NCBI RefSeq assembly: GCF_018612875.1
Contig: NZ_JAGGRI010000029.1
Location: 17,645-81,644, forward strand
Length of the DNA: 64,000 nucleotides
From: Lysobacter sp. ISL-50
GTDB taxonomy: Bacteria > Pseudomonadota > Gammaproteobacteria > Xanthomonadales > Xanthomonadaceae
Direction of reading: 5' to 3'
The translations under genes were made by a program, and so were the position numbers. Under the pieces are notes generated by a model. The model was not told the origin of the DNA. It did no database searches and worked only from the letters and a program-made list of their open reading frames with translations. This document shows, in pieces, positions 22,414 to 32,605 of the stretch (the first letter of the stretch is position 1; every line of letters starts with the position of its first letter).

Positions 22414-22983
22414 TCACACGTCCAGGCCGAATTCGCGCAGCAGGCGCGCGGTCTCGTGCAGCGGCAAGCCCATGACCCCGGAGTAACTGCCGTCCAGGCG
22501 GCTGACGAACACCTGCGCATAGCCCTGGATGGCGTAGGCGCCGGCCTTGCCCATCGGCTCGCCGGTGGCGACGTAGCGCTCGATGGCGGCGTCGTCGAGC
22601 TCGGCGAAACCGACCTGCGAGATCGACACCGCCTGCGCCTCGCGCGAAGGCGATACCAGCGACACCGCGGAAATCACCTGGTGGGTGCGGCCGGAGAGCT
22701 TGCGCAACATGGCCGCGGCGTCCGCGGCGTCGCGCGGCTTGCCGAAAACCTCGTCGTCCAGCACCACTTCGGTGTCCGAACCCAGCACCAGCGCCGAGGG
22801 ATTGGCGACCACCTTGAGCAGGCCGGCGCCGGCCTTCTCGCGGGCGACGCGGCGCACGTACTCCAGCGCCGGCTCGCCGGGCTGGCGGTGTTCGGGCAGG
22901 TCGAGATCGATGAGGCCGAATTCCAGGCCGAGACGGCCGAGCAATTCGCGTCGCCGCGGCGACTGAGAGGCTAGATAGAGCAT
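22414..22983 (-). CDS. maf: Maf-family nucleotide pyrophosphatase (YhdE type)
   Basis: 189-aa Maf protein, a house-cleaning dTTP/UTP pyrophosphatase. The signature [12 protein letters not shown] begins at residue 3. Other conserved stretches are [42 protein letters not shown] and [13 protein letters not shown]. The ATG at 22983 is chosen because it puts [10 protein letters not shown] at the N-terminus; a longer frame runs to 23076. It lies upstream of rng as in the E. coli mre-yhdE-rng cluster; mreBCD are not here. Confidence 0.94.
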   Translation of the reverse strand: MLYLASQSPRRRELLGRLGLEFGLIDLDLPEHRQPGEPALEYVRRVAREKAGAGLLKVVANPSALVLGSDTEVVLDDEVFGKPRDAADAAAMLRKLSGRTHQVISAVSLVSPSREAQAVSISQVGFAELDDAAIERYVATGEPMGKAGAYAIQGYAQVFVSRLDGSYSGVMGLPLHETARLLREFGLDV

Positions 22984-23108
22984 GCGCGAAAGCATAACCC
23001 GCGCTGACTGAGCGCCAGCCGACGCCGTCCGGCGCAAACCCCGCACCGAATCACGGTTCGTTAACCGGTTCAGCAAGACCCTAGCCCTCGTCCATCAAGG
23101 AGTTCCAC

Positions 23109-23891
23109 ATGACCCGGTTGTCGTCCTCGTCCACGCCCCTGTCCTTCGCCCGTCTTTCGTTGCGCCCGCTGGCGCTCGCCGCCGTTCTCGCCTTCGGAGC
23201 CGCAACCGCCATGACCGCTTCCGCCCAGCCCGCTTCCTACGTCGCCACCGACGGCACCCTGCTGTCGGTCTCGGCCACCTCCGAAGCCAAGCGCATCCCG
23301 AACATCGCCACCGTGTCCACCGGCGTGGTCACCCAGGCCGCCGACGCCAACGCCGCCATGCGCGCCAACGCCGACCAGATGGCCAAGGTCGTGGCCGCGA
23401 TCAAGGCCGCCGGCATCGCCGAGCGCGACATCCAGACCAGCGGCATCAGCCTCAACCCGCAGTACCGCTACGCCGAGAACCAGCCGCCGGTGATCACCGG
23501 CTATCAGGCCAGCAACAACGTCAACATCGTGGTGCGCGACATTTCCAAGGTCGGCAAGATCCTCGACTCGCTGGTCGCCACCGGCGCCAACCAGATCAAC
23601 GGCCCGACCTTCGACCTCGACGACAAGGACAAGGACGCCGCGTTCGACGAAGCCCGCCGCGGCGCGATCGAAAAAGCCCAGGCCCGCGCCGAGTTGTACG
23701 CCAAGACCCTCGGCATGAAGGTGCGCCGCATCGTCAGCGTCAGCGAAGGCGGCCGCTTCGCGCCGCCGATGCCGATGCCGATGATGGCCATGCGCATGGA
23801 GAAGGCCGGCGCGGCGTCCGACACCTCGGTCTCGCCGGGCGAAAACTCGCTGTCGATGAGCCTGGACGTGGTCTTCGAACTGGGTAAGTGA
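23109..23891 (+). CDS. periplasmic SIMPL-domain (DUF541, YggE-like) protein
   Basis: 260-aa exported protein with an N-terminal signal peptide ending near AMTASAQP (about residue 40). The SIMPL/DUF541 body shows LLSVSATSEAKRIPNIATVS, DIQTSGISLNPQYRY, ITGYQASNNVNIVVRD and a C-terminal LSMSLDVVFEL strand. E. coli YggE is linked to oxidative-stress tolerance; the role here is unknown. An AAGGAG ribosome-binding site lies 7 nt before the ATG. The stop overlaps a GTG of the next small frame. Confidence 0.93.
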   Translation: MTRLSSSSTPLSFARLSLRPLALAAVLAFGAATAMTASAQPASYVATDGTLLSVSATSEAKRIPNIATVSTGVVTQAADANAAMRANADQMAKVVAAIKAAGIAERDIQTSGISLNPQYRYAENQPPVITGYQASNNVNIVVRDISKVGKILDSLVATGANQINGPTFDLDDKDKDAAFDEARRGAIEKAQARAELYAKTLGMKVRRIVSVSEGGRFAPPMPMPMMAMRMEKAGAASDTSVSPGENSLSMSLDVVFELGK

Positions 23892-23893
23892 GC

Positions 23894-24082
23894 ATGGCCG
23901 GCCCCGACAAGACCGCGCCGCCGGCGCCCGATCCGCGGCCGCGACGCAATCCCGGCTACCCCGAGCCGCAGCCGCGCGACCCGGACGACGCGCGTCAGCC
24001 GCATCCGCGCAAGCCGCCCAATCCGGACGACGGCGGCCTGGAGCGCAAGCCCGGGGCGGATCAGGACCCGGCCGGGGATTGA
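23894..24082 (+). CDS. small proline/aspartate/arginine-rich protein
   Basis: A 62-aa frame starting at the ATG 3 nt after the preceding stop; a GTG at 23888 overlaps that stop and would add two residues. Composition is extreme: about a quarter proline with many Asp, Arg and Lys, no hydrophobic segment and no cysteine. It looks disordered. The tight spacing and a terminator directly after it support translation coupled to the SIMPL gene, but no family is recognised and it could be a non-coding read-through of GC-rich DNA. Confidence 0.5.
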   Translation: MAGPDKTAPPAPDPRPRRNPGYPEPQPRDPDDARQPHPRKPPNPDDGGLERKPGADQDPAGD

Positions 24083-24107
24083 GTCGGCGGCGGCACCTGT
24101 AGGCACA

Positions 24108-24138
24108 CGAGGCCCGCGCAAGCGGGCCTCGTTTCGTT
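24108..24138 (+). terminator. intrinsic terminator after the SIMPL operon
   Basis: CGAGGCCCGC/GCGGGCCTCG stem with a CAA loop region and TTTCGTTT tail. Confidence 0.85.
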
Positions 24139-24555
24139 TGGTCCGCGCGCGCTGGGGCTCAGCGTCGCCGCCATCGCCTATCGGACAGAATCGGCAAAGT
24201 TTCCGAAGAAACCGCGATGCTTTGCGCCAATACGCAAGTGGCCAAGCGCATGACCGCCTGGCGTCCGTTGTTATTCGTTCAGCGATTCGACACTTGCCGA
24301 TGGCGCCTCGCCGCCGCGCCTGCGATCGGCGATCCCGGGAAAACCCCGGCGAAAAACCGCGACGCCGCCTTCGAAGCGCTCATCGCGATAGCGCTTCGCC
24401 CCGCGCGCCCACCCACCAAAGTCGTAAACGAGAACCGCTTGCATTACCCGCCCGCGCCAGCGCATTTTTGTGACGCGGCTCCGTCTTCAGTTTCAACCCC
24501 GTTGGCGGAACCCGGCCGTTGTCTGAGTTGTGTAGACAATCCAAGGAGGCAGCAC
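24139..24555. other. intergenic region upstream of the TonB-domain gene
   Basis: About 420 nt. The TonB frame stays open through most of it, but nothing protein-like is seen. A dyad TTGTCT-N9-AGACAA at 24519-24539 lies just before the ribosome-binding site. Confidence 0.6.
24519..24539. promoter_or_regulatory. operator-like dyad TTGTCT-N9-AGACAA
   Basis: Perfect 6-bp inverted arms 17 nt before the TonB-domain start codon, overlapping the likely leader. It could bind a dimeric regulator; no regulator gene is nearby. Confidence 0.35.
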
Positions 24556-25227
24556 ATGGTTCGCGCGATCCCTTCTCACCACGCCCGTCAGCCGCTGGAC
24601 GGAACCCGTATCGCGGCCAATGCCGGCGCGATCTTGTTCAACGGCGCGATGCTTCTGCTGATGCTGGCACCGCTGAGCGCCCCCAGTCTGATCATGCCGA
24701 AGACCGACGATCCGACGGAATTCATCCCCATTCCGAGGACAGCCCCCCCGGTGATCATCACCCATGATCCGCCGCCGAAAGACGAGCCGGTGAAGATCAC
24801 CCACGCCCCGACTCCACGCACCCAGACGGTGCAACCGCAGCCGGAGATGATCGTCGAGAACACCACGCCGAGCGATATCGACACACGTGTGGCAGTGGCC
24901 ACTCCGACGATTGAAACGCCGCCATCCAACGTCGGCAACGAAGTCTTGACCGGCGCCACCCTGCAAAGCCTCAAAAATCCGCCTCCGTCCTACCCGCCCG
25001 ACGCCGTGCGCGGCAACCTCACCGGTGTGGTCGAACTGGAAATCCTGGTCGGCATCGACGGCAAGCCGATCGACGTCAGCATCGTGCGCAGCAGCGGCCA
25101 TCGCATCCTCGATCAGGCCGCGGTCCGGGTGGTCAAGTCGCGCTGGACCTTCCAGCCGGCGATGAGCAACGGCCAGCCCGTGCAGGCACGCGGCCGCGTG
25201 CCGATCGAGTTCAAGCTCGACCAGTAG
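24556..25227 (+). CDS. TonB C-terminal-domain protein
   Basis: 223-aa protein with a single membrane anchor at about residues 18-42, a proline-rich periplasmic linker (PPVIITHDPPPKDEPVKITH and similar) and a C-terminal TonB fold (YPPDAVRGNLTGVVELEILV, DQAAVRVVKSRWTFQPAM). Such proteins transmit proton-motive-force energy from ExbB/ExbD to outer-membrane receptors; no exbBD or receptor is present here. A strong AAGGAGG sits before the ATG at 24556, so the upstream open frame to 24217 is rejected. It is one of probably several TonB paralogues. Confidence 0.9.
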   Translation: MVRAIPSHHARQPLDGTRIAANAGAILFNGAMLLLMLAPLSAPSLIMPKTDDPTEFIPIPRTAPPVIITHDPPPKDEPVKITHAPTPRTQTVQPQPEMIVENTTPSDIDTRVAVATPTIETPPSNVGNEVLTGATLQSLKNPPPSYPPDAVRGNLTGVVELEILVGIDGKPIDVSIVRSSGHRILDQAAVRVVKSRWTFQPAMSNGQPVQARGRVPIEFKLDQ

Positions 25228-25251
25228 TCGCTTCGACATCGCGCAGAACCG

Positions 25252-25280
25252 AAAAGCTCGGGCTCAGGCCCGGGCTTTTT
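25252..25280. terminator. intrinsic terminator after the TonB-domain gene
   Basis: AAGCTCGGGC/GCCCGGGCTT stem with one mismatch, TCAG loop and T run; it lies between the convergent TonB-domain gene and rlmH. Confidence 0.85.
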
Positions 25281-25311
25281 CATCGCCGCGCGAAAACGCG
25301 CAAGCGGCCGA

Positions 25312-25782
25312 TCAGGCCCGGTGATACGGATGATTGGCCAACAGCGCCGCGGCCCGATACAACTGCTCGGCCGCGACCAATCGCACCAGCATGTGCGGCA
25401 AGGTCAGCGGCCCCAGCGACCATTGTTCGTCCGCGCGCGCCAGCACTTCGGGCGCGTGGCCTTCCGGGCCGCCGATCAGGAACGCCAGATCGCGTCCCTG
25501 ACCGCGCCAATGCTCCAGGCGCTGCGCCAATTGCTCCGACGTCCACAAACGCCCGCGTCCTTCCAGCGCGACCACGCAGGCCGTCTTCGGCAAGGCCGCA
25601 AGCACGCGCGCGCCTTCGTCCTGAGTCGCGCGCACCGCGTCGCGGCCTTTGCCGCGCAGCCCCGGCTCGATTTCTACCAACTCCAGCGGCAGCCAATGCG
25701 ACAGCCGCTTCTGGTATTCGCCGAAGCCCTCCGCGACCCAGCGCGGCGCGCGTTCGCCGACGGCGATGAGTTTGCTTTTCAT
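25312..25782 (-). CDS. rlmH: 23S rRNA (pseudouridine1915-N3)-methyltransferase
   Basis: 156-aa SPOUT methyltransferase that methylates pseudouridine 1915 in helix 69 of assembled 70S ribosomes. The C-terminal SAM knot is seen in LAFLIGGPEGHAPEVL and SLGPLTLPHMLVRLVAAEQLYRA without the middle being altered, and the C-terminus is the typical NHPYHRA. In many proteobacteria rlmH directly follows rsfS; here rsfS is about 15 kb away, with the proteostasis block between. Confidence 0.97.
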   Translation of the reverse strand: MKSKLIAVGERAPRWVAEGFGEYQKRLSHWLPLELVEIEPGLRGKGRDAVRATQDEGARVLAALPKTACVVALEGRGRLWTSEQLAQRLEHWRGQGRDLAFLIGGPEGHAPEVLARADEQWSLGPLTLPHMLVRLVAAEQLYRAAALLANHPYHRA

Positions 25783-25851
25783 GCGCCCATGGTAGCCAAG
25801 CCGTCGGGATCGCGCCGCCGACCGCGATGGACCGGCATCCGGCCGCGCAAG

Positions 25852-25880
25852 AAAAAGGCCCGACGAATGCCGGGCCCTTT
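25852..25880 (-). terminator. intrinsic terminator of the small membrane protein gene
   Basis: AAAGGCCCG/CGGGCCCTTT stem; on the minus strand it is followed by a T run. Confidence 0.75.
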
Positions 25881-25925
25881 GCTTCGCGAATCCGCGCCGG
25901 AACGAGCCGGCCGGCTACGCCGTCC

Positions 25926-26222
25926 TCAGCGCCGCGGCCTGAAGATCAGCGCGACCAGCGCCGAAACGATCGCCGGTGAAAAAGCCAGCGCCGCGGCGTA
26001 GGCCATCAAGCGCGCCCATGAGTCCGCGGCCGAAATCGCCAGATGCACCACCCAAGCGGCCTCCAATCCGCCGACCGCGACGATCAGCCAGCGCGCGATA
26101 CCCAACGCGGCGGCCCATCGGGGCAAGGGACGAAACCGGTGCCAGACCAGCAGCAAGGCCCCCAGCACGCACAGGCCCTGCACCGATAAAAAGACGTAAC
26201 CCAAGCTATTGTCGCCGACCAC
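25926..26222 (-). CDS. small hydrophobic membrane protein, unknown family
   Basis: 98 aa with three predicted membrane helices (about 8-27, 39-60, 70-92) and a basic C-terminus RPRR. It starts at a GTG at 26222 with a good AAGGAG 7 nt before it, which supports real translation. It has its own terminator downstream. I do not recognise a family. It is on the same strand as ppiD but separated by 147 nt. Confidence 0.7.
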   Translation of the reverse strand: MVGDNSLGYVFLSVQGLCVLGALLLVWHRFRPLPRWAAALGIARWLIVAVGGLEAAWVVHLAISAADSWARLMAYAAALAFSPAIVSALVALIFRPRR

Positions 26223-26369
26223 GCCTGTCTCCTTGAACGCGTGGCGGGCATCGCGAAGTGTCGTTGCGACACCTCACGGCGGATCTTCCCAAACTCCAAG
26301 GAAGATCGCCCGATGCCCGCGGCCGCCGTCATCCGCGACGGCGCGCGGTTACTTCATGCCCGCCTGCTC

Positions 26370-28361
26370 TCAGCGCAGATTCTCTTCGATCACCTTGATC
26401 TGCACGCGCTTGCGCAGCGCCGAGGTCAGCTCGCGGCTTTCCTCGAAACCGCCCATCTGCGCGATCTGCGTGCGCAGCATGTCCATCTGCGCCGCGGGGA
26501 TATCCGACTTGTTGCCCGGCACCACCTTGTTGAGCGCGAACAGCACCACGCGGCCGTCGTCGAGCTTGGCCTTGCCGGCCGCCACCTTGCCCGCGGCCGG
26601 AGCCTTCAGGGCGAAGATCGCCTCGCTGACTTCCGGCGTCGGCAGCGGCATGCCGCGGCTCACGCCCGGCAGCGTTTCCGGCGCCGGCAGCTGCTTGGAC
26701 GCAGCCACCGCGGCGATGGTTTCGCCGCCGTTGATGCGCGCGATCAGCGCGTCGGCTTCCTTCTCGGCGGCCTTGGCGCCGCGATCGGCACGCACCGCGG
26801 CGATCACCTTGTCGCGCACCTGGGCCAGCGGCTGCGCGCGCTCGGGCGTGTGCGCGAGCACGCGGATCAGCACGCTGTGGTCCTGGCCGATATCGATCGG
26901 ATCGCTGACCGTGTTGTCCTGGATGCGCGCGTCGGAGAACGCGGCGCGGATCACCGCGGCGTTGGCGCCGATGCCGGTGTTGGCCGCGGCGTTGCGGGTG
27001 AGACCGTCCAGCTTGAGCACCGGCAGGTTCATCGCCTTGGCCGGCTCGGCCAACGTGGTCGGATTCTTGTAGACGCGATCGACCAGCTTGGCCGAGAAGT
27101 CGTTGAACGCGCGCTCGCGGCTGGTTTCGGATTCTTCCCGCACCAGGGTCTCGCGCACCTGCTCGAACGACTCCTGCTGGCCGCTCTTGATTTCGCGCAC
27201 CCAGATCACGTGCCAACCGCTGTCGTCCTTGACCGGATTGCTGATCTGGCCGGACTGCAGCGCGAACGCGGCATCGTCGAACGGACCGGGAATCGCGCCC
27301 TTGCCCATCCAGCCCAGGTCGCCGCCGGTGGTCCTGGAACCCAAGTCGTCGCTGTTCGCCCGGGCCAGCGCGGCGAAGTCGGCGCCCGGCGCCTTGGCCT
27401 GCGCGGCGATCTGCTTGGCCTTGTCTTCGGCGGCCTTCTGCGCGGCCGCATCGGCGCCGGCCGGCACGTTGATCTGGATGTGCGAGATCTGGCGCTGCTC
27501 GGCGGCGAGGAAACGGTTCTTTTCGTCGTCGTAACGCTTGCGCAATGCTTCCTCGCTCGGCGGACCCGGCGGCGGCAGGCTCGCGCCGTTGAGTTCGACG
27601 TATTCGATATTGACGCTTTCCGGCGCGCGGAAATCCTTCGCGTGGCTGTCGTACCACTTCTGGATGTCGGCGGCGGCGACTTCGCTGGTGTCGGCGGGCG
27701 GCGCCGGCAGCATGACCAGGCTGACGTCGCGCTTTTCGCCCATCAGCTTGACCAGACGGTCGATCTCGCCGTGGGTCAGGAAGCTGCTTTCGCCGATGCC
27801 GCCGGTCAGCAGGGTTTCCATCAGGCGATCGCGCACGAACTGCTCGAACTGCGTCGGCGTCTGCTGCGGCTGGCGCATCTGCAGGCCGAGGATGTAACGC
27901 TCCTGATTGAACTTGCCGTTGCTGTCCTGGAAGTCCGGCACGCCCTGGATGGTCTTGACCACCAGCGCATCGCTGACCGTAAGACCGTCGATTTCCGCCG
28001 CGAGCTTGCGCACGCGTTCGTCGATCAGTTGATCGAGCACTTCGCGCTTGCTTTCGAGCTTTTCGAACTCGCGCGCGTCGAAGGCTTCGCCCTGCTGCGC
28101 GCGGCGGCGATCGCGTTCGCGCTGGAAGCGCTCGCTGAATTCGCCCGCGTCGATCGATTCCTTGCGCCACAGCATCGACGCCGGCCACCACGTCGGCGCG
28201 GTGCGCCACCACGTCGGCGCGATCTCGATGCGCGCCACGGCGTTGTCCACGCGCTGCACAAGGTACTGCTCGATGCCGACGAAGGCGAAGGGAATGATCA
28301 GCAGGCCGAGGATCACGGTGGCGATCCAGCCCGAGGTCTTGTCGCGTAGGGTCTGCAGCAT
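26370..28361 (-). CDS. ppiD: periplasmic folding chaperone/PPIase PpiD
   Basis: 663-aa membrane-anchored chaperone acting on proteins leaving the Sec translocon. An N-terminal cytosolic tail and one membrane helix (about 12-33) precede a SurA-like N-domain and a parvulin domain (ISHIQINVP region to GWHVIWVREIKSGQ), with a second degenerate rotamase-like part near the C-terminus. After the helix there is a 7-residue tandem APTWWRT/APTWWPA. The order hup-tRNAs-ppiD downstream of lon is the usual gammaproteobacterial arrangement. Confidence 0.94.
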   Translation of the reverse strand: MLQTLRDKTSGWIATVILGLLIIPFAFVGIEQYLVQRVDNAVARIEIAPTWWRTAPTWWPASMLWRKESIDAGEFSERFQRERDRRRAQQGEAFDAREFEKLESKREVLDQLIDERVRKLAAEIDGLTVSDALVVKTIQGVPDFQDSNGKFNQERYILGLQMRQPQQTPTQFEQFVRDRLMETLLTGGIGESSFLTHGEIDRLVKLMGEKRDVSLVMLPAPPADTSEVAAADIQKWYDSHAKDFRAPESVNIEYVELNGASLPPPGPPSEEALRKRYDDEKNRFLAAEQRQISHIQINVPAGADAAAQKAAEDKAKQIAAQAKAPGADFAALARANSDDLGSRTTGGDLGWMGKGAIPGPFDDAAFALQSGQISNPVKDDSGWHVIWVREIKSGQQESFEQVRETLVREESETSRERAFNDFSAKLVDRVYKNPTTLAEPAKAMNLPVLKLDGLTRNAAANTGIGANAAVIRAAFSDARIQDNTVSDPIDIGQDHSVLIRVLAHTPERAQPLAQVRDKVIAAVRADRGAKAAEKEADALIARINGGETIAAVAASKQLPAPETLPGVSRGMPLPTPEVSEAIFALKAPAAGKVAAGKAKLDDGRVVLFALNKVVPGNKSDIPAAQMDMLRTQIAQMGGFEESRELTSALRKRVQIKVIEENLR

Positions 28362-28519
28362 GTCCGGGTCGCGTTAAGTCGTAAGCCGGACAGTTTAGCG
28401 CGGTTCCCACACACCGCACGCGGCACCGGCCGAATCTGGGCGACGGCGCCCCGCCCCCGGGTCCAAGGCCTCAGCCCCTCGCCAGTCCCGCCCTGGACGG
28501 GACACCGGCGGACCCAAAG

Positions 28520-28549
28520 AAAAAGGGCGCCCCATCTGGGACGCCCCGA
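28520..28549 (-). terminator. terminator after tRNA-Asp
   Basis: On the minus strand GGCGTCCC-AGAT-GGGGCGCC (one G-U pair) is followed by TTTTTCTTT. Confidence 0.8.
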
Positions 28550-28588
28550 ACAAAACGAAGGCACCGTTGCCGATGCCTTCGGTAAAAC

Positions 28589-28665
28589 TGGCGGAGTGGA
28601 CGGGACTCGAACCCGCGACCTCCGGCGTGACAGGCCAGCATTCTAACCAACTGAACTACCACTCC
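28589..28665 (-). tRNA. tRNA-Asp(GTC)
   Basis: 77-nt cloverleaf with acceptor GGAGTGG/CCACTCC, D arm GTTC/GAAT, anticodon loop CTGTCAC, T arm GCGGGTTCGAGTCCCGT, discriminator G and encoded CCA. Anticodon GTC is a queuosine-modification target. Confidence 0.97.
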
Positions 28666-28739
28666 GCGCTTTGAAACTTTCAAGGCCTCCGACCGGTTAT
28701 TGCCGCATCGCGACAAAATCGAAGCCCCTCACTTATATA

Positions 28740-28768
28740 AAAACAAAGGCGCCGTATAAACGGCGCCC
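28740..28768 (-). terminator. terminator between the two tRNA-Asp copies
   Basis: GGCGCCGT-TTAT-ACGGCGCC followed by TTTGTTTTT on the minus strand. It separates the truncated copy (upstream) from the intact copy, so the intact copy needs its own promoter. Confidence 0.85.
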
Positions 28769-28778
28769 TTGGCAAAAC

Positions 28779-28834
28779 TGGCGGAGTGGACGGGCGTGAC
28801 AGGCCAGCATTCTAACCGACTGAACTACCACTCC
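28779..28834 (-). pseudogene. tRNA-Asp copy lacking the T arm
   Basis: 56 nt, identical to the intact tRNA-Asp except for a 21-nt deletion that removes the 3' anticodon strand, variable loop and most of the T arm, plus one D-loop change (A to G in the plus-strand reading). The acceptor stem, D arm, GTC anticodon loop, discriminator and CCA remain. The sequence after the anticodon loop (GCCCG) can re-pair with the CTGGC anticodon strand with one mismatch. Flanks shared with the intact copy (GCTTTGAAACTTT, AAAACTGGCGG) show that the two arose by tandem duplication. Confidence 0.9.
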
Positions 28835-28936
28835 GCATGCTTTGAAACTTTTACCGCTGAACGCTTGTAACCGGGAACCCGACTCTTACCGCGTACCGCC
28901 TTGCGGGGAACGCTTCGGCAGAAAGACCAGCCAGCC

Positions 28937-29011
28937 TGGTGGGTGCTGAGGGTTTCGAACCCCCGACCCTCTCCGTGTAAAGGAGACGCTCTACCGCTGA
29001 GCTAAGCACCC
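28937..29011 (-). tRNA. tRNA-Val(TAC)
   Basis: 75-nt cloverleaf: acceptor GGGTGCT/AGCACCC, anticodon loop with TAC, T loop TTCGAAA, discriminator A, encoded CCA. It is first in the Val-Asp-Asp tandem between hup and ppiD. Confidence 0.96.
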
Positions 29012-29074
29012 GAATGATTTGGGCCTACTGCTTTGGGTTCCGTTCGGCGATGCCCTGCACCGCCGTCGAGTTAC

Positions 29075-29347
29075 TCAGTTTACAGCATCCTTCAGCGCCT
29101 TGCCAGCCTTGAAGGAGGGATTCTTCGAGGCCGCGATCTTGATCGTTTCGCCGGTCTTCGGGTTACGGCCCTGGCGGGCGGCGCGCTTGCGCACCTGGAA
29201 GGTGCCGAAGCCTACGAGCGTGACTGTGTCGCCCTTCTTGAGCGCCTTGGTGACGACGTCGATCAGCGCATCGACGGCGGCGGTAGCGTCGGTCTTCGAC
29301 AGCTCGGCGGTTTCGGCGACGGCGCCTACGAGTTCGGCCTTGTTCAT
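29075..29347 (-). CDS. hupB: DNA-binding protein HU
   Basis: 90-aa nucleoid protein of the HU/IHF family; homodimer or heterodimer that bends DNA. The full family pattern is present: [11 protein letters not shown] at the N-terminus, [18 protein letters not shown] with the DNA-binding arm, and [16 protein letters not shown] at the C-terminus. GGGAG precedes the ATG. The gene lies after lon, as in most gammaproteobacteria, and has its own promoter at 29480-29508 with a leader of about 125 nt. Confidence 0.97.
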   Translation of the reverse strand: MNKAELVGAVAETAELSKTDATAAVDALIDVVTKALKKGDTVTLVGFGTFQVRKRAARQGRNPKTGETIKIAASKNPSFKAGKALKDAVN

Positions 29348-29479
29348 TATTTTTTTGACTCCCTGTGCGGTGTGACCGCGTGTTCTGAGAATCGAAACGG
29401 TCGCCGCAGGAGGCGAACGTTTCGATCAAGTGTGCCGCGCAACAGTTTTGTTGTGCATTGATGCAGCGCGGTTGCGCTC

Positions 29480-29508
29480 GTTATACCAGCGGCATTTTGG
29501 GGGCGCAA
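29480..29508 (-). promoter_or_regulatory. sigma70 promoter of hup
   Basis: On the minus strand TTGCGC (29503-29508) and TATAAC (29480-29485) are exactly 17 nt apart. Confidence 0.6.
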
Positions 29509-29584
29509 GCTTGAAAGCTAGCTGTGGCGCGGCTTTCAGAGGTTTTTTGCGTCCCCATTCGATCTGCCCGACCAGCGGCCCGAG

Positions 29585-32014
<2,430 letters not shown>

Positions 32015-32067
32015 CGTAGGTCTCGACAAGCGTGGGGTGAGGACGCTGGAGCGTCCAGGCTCCCGTT

Positions 32068-32094
32068 ATGGGGGTGCCGGCCCGGGAGCGCAAG
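32068..32094 (-). promoter_or_regulatory. sigma32-type heat-shock promoter of lon
   Basis: On the minus strand CTTGCGC (32088-32094), 14-nt spacer, then CCCCATAA (32066-32073). The -10 matches the E. coli sigma32 consensus fully and the -35 partly. It is about 50 nt before the ATG. Confidence 0.55.
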
Positions 32095-32552
32095 CAAAGG
32101 CGGCCGGGTCGCTCGCAAAAACCTGAAAAACAGCTTCGAAATCACCAACTTGCGGCACAGATTCGAGCCTGGGACAAAGCGTCCCGCAGCCCTGGCCCCA
32201 CATACCGGATGCCCCGGACATGAGGCGATTGCGCGAGCCCATCGAGCTATACAACGCAAGCGAGCACAAGTACCGGAACAGCGGCCGCAAGCCCCTCATT
32301 CAGCTGGGCCCGTCTACCCCGCCGCCAGGTCCGGCGGTGGCCGGCATCGGGCGGCCCGCCGTCGCCTCAAGCGCCGTGCGAGGCGCAGGCCGGGCGCGTG
32401 AGCGATGCCTCGAAGATCAATCTCCATTTGTATGATCAATCATATTTACGAGTCTAAAACCGAGACAAGCTGCAAGCGCAGCAATAAGCGTGGCTGAAGG
32501 CACGAAATGGACGTCGGCTTTGGCGCCGGCAGGACGTAACCCACGCGCATAC
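32095..32552. other. unusually long clpX-lon intergenic region
   Basis: No convincing gene. An AT-rich patch at 32425-32460 stands out. It holds a dyad TATGAT-CA-ATCATA (32431-32444) and promoter-like TTGTAT/TCTAAA on the plus strand. About 120 nt further on is the terminator at 32553, so a plus-strand small RNA is possible. Confidence 0.45.
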
Positions 32553-32583
32553 GAAAACGCCCCGGCGGTCCGGGGCGTTTTCA
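32553..32583. terminator. bidirectional terminator after clpX
   Basis: AAAACGCCCCG-GCGGTC-CGGGGCGTTTT stem-loop with A and T runs on either side, 23 nt after the clpX stop. Confidence 0.9.
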
Positions 32584-32605
32584 CTGCTTCTGATCCGTCT
32601 TCGGC

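Noticed and set aside
28187..28222. APTWWRT/APTWWPA tandem in ppiD
   Set aside because: A short in-frame duplication after the membrane helix; relatives seem to have similar Trp-rich sequence there, so it is probably ordinary.
32220..32435. 71-aa plus-strand frame between lon and clpX
   Set aside because: No ribosome-binding site, no protein-like composition and no recognisable family.
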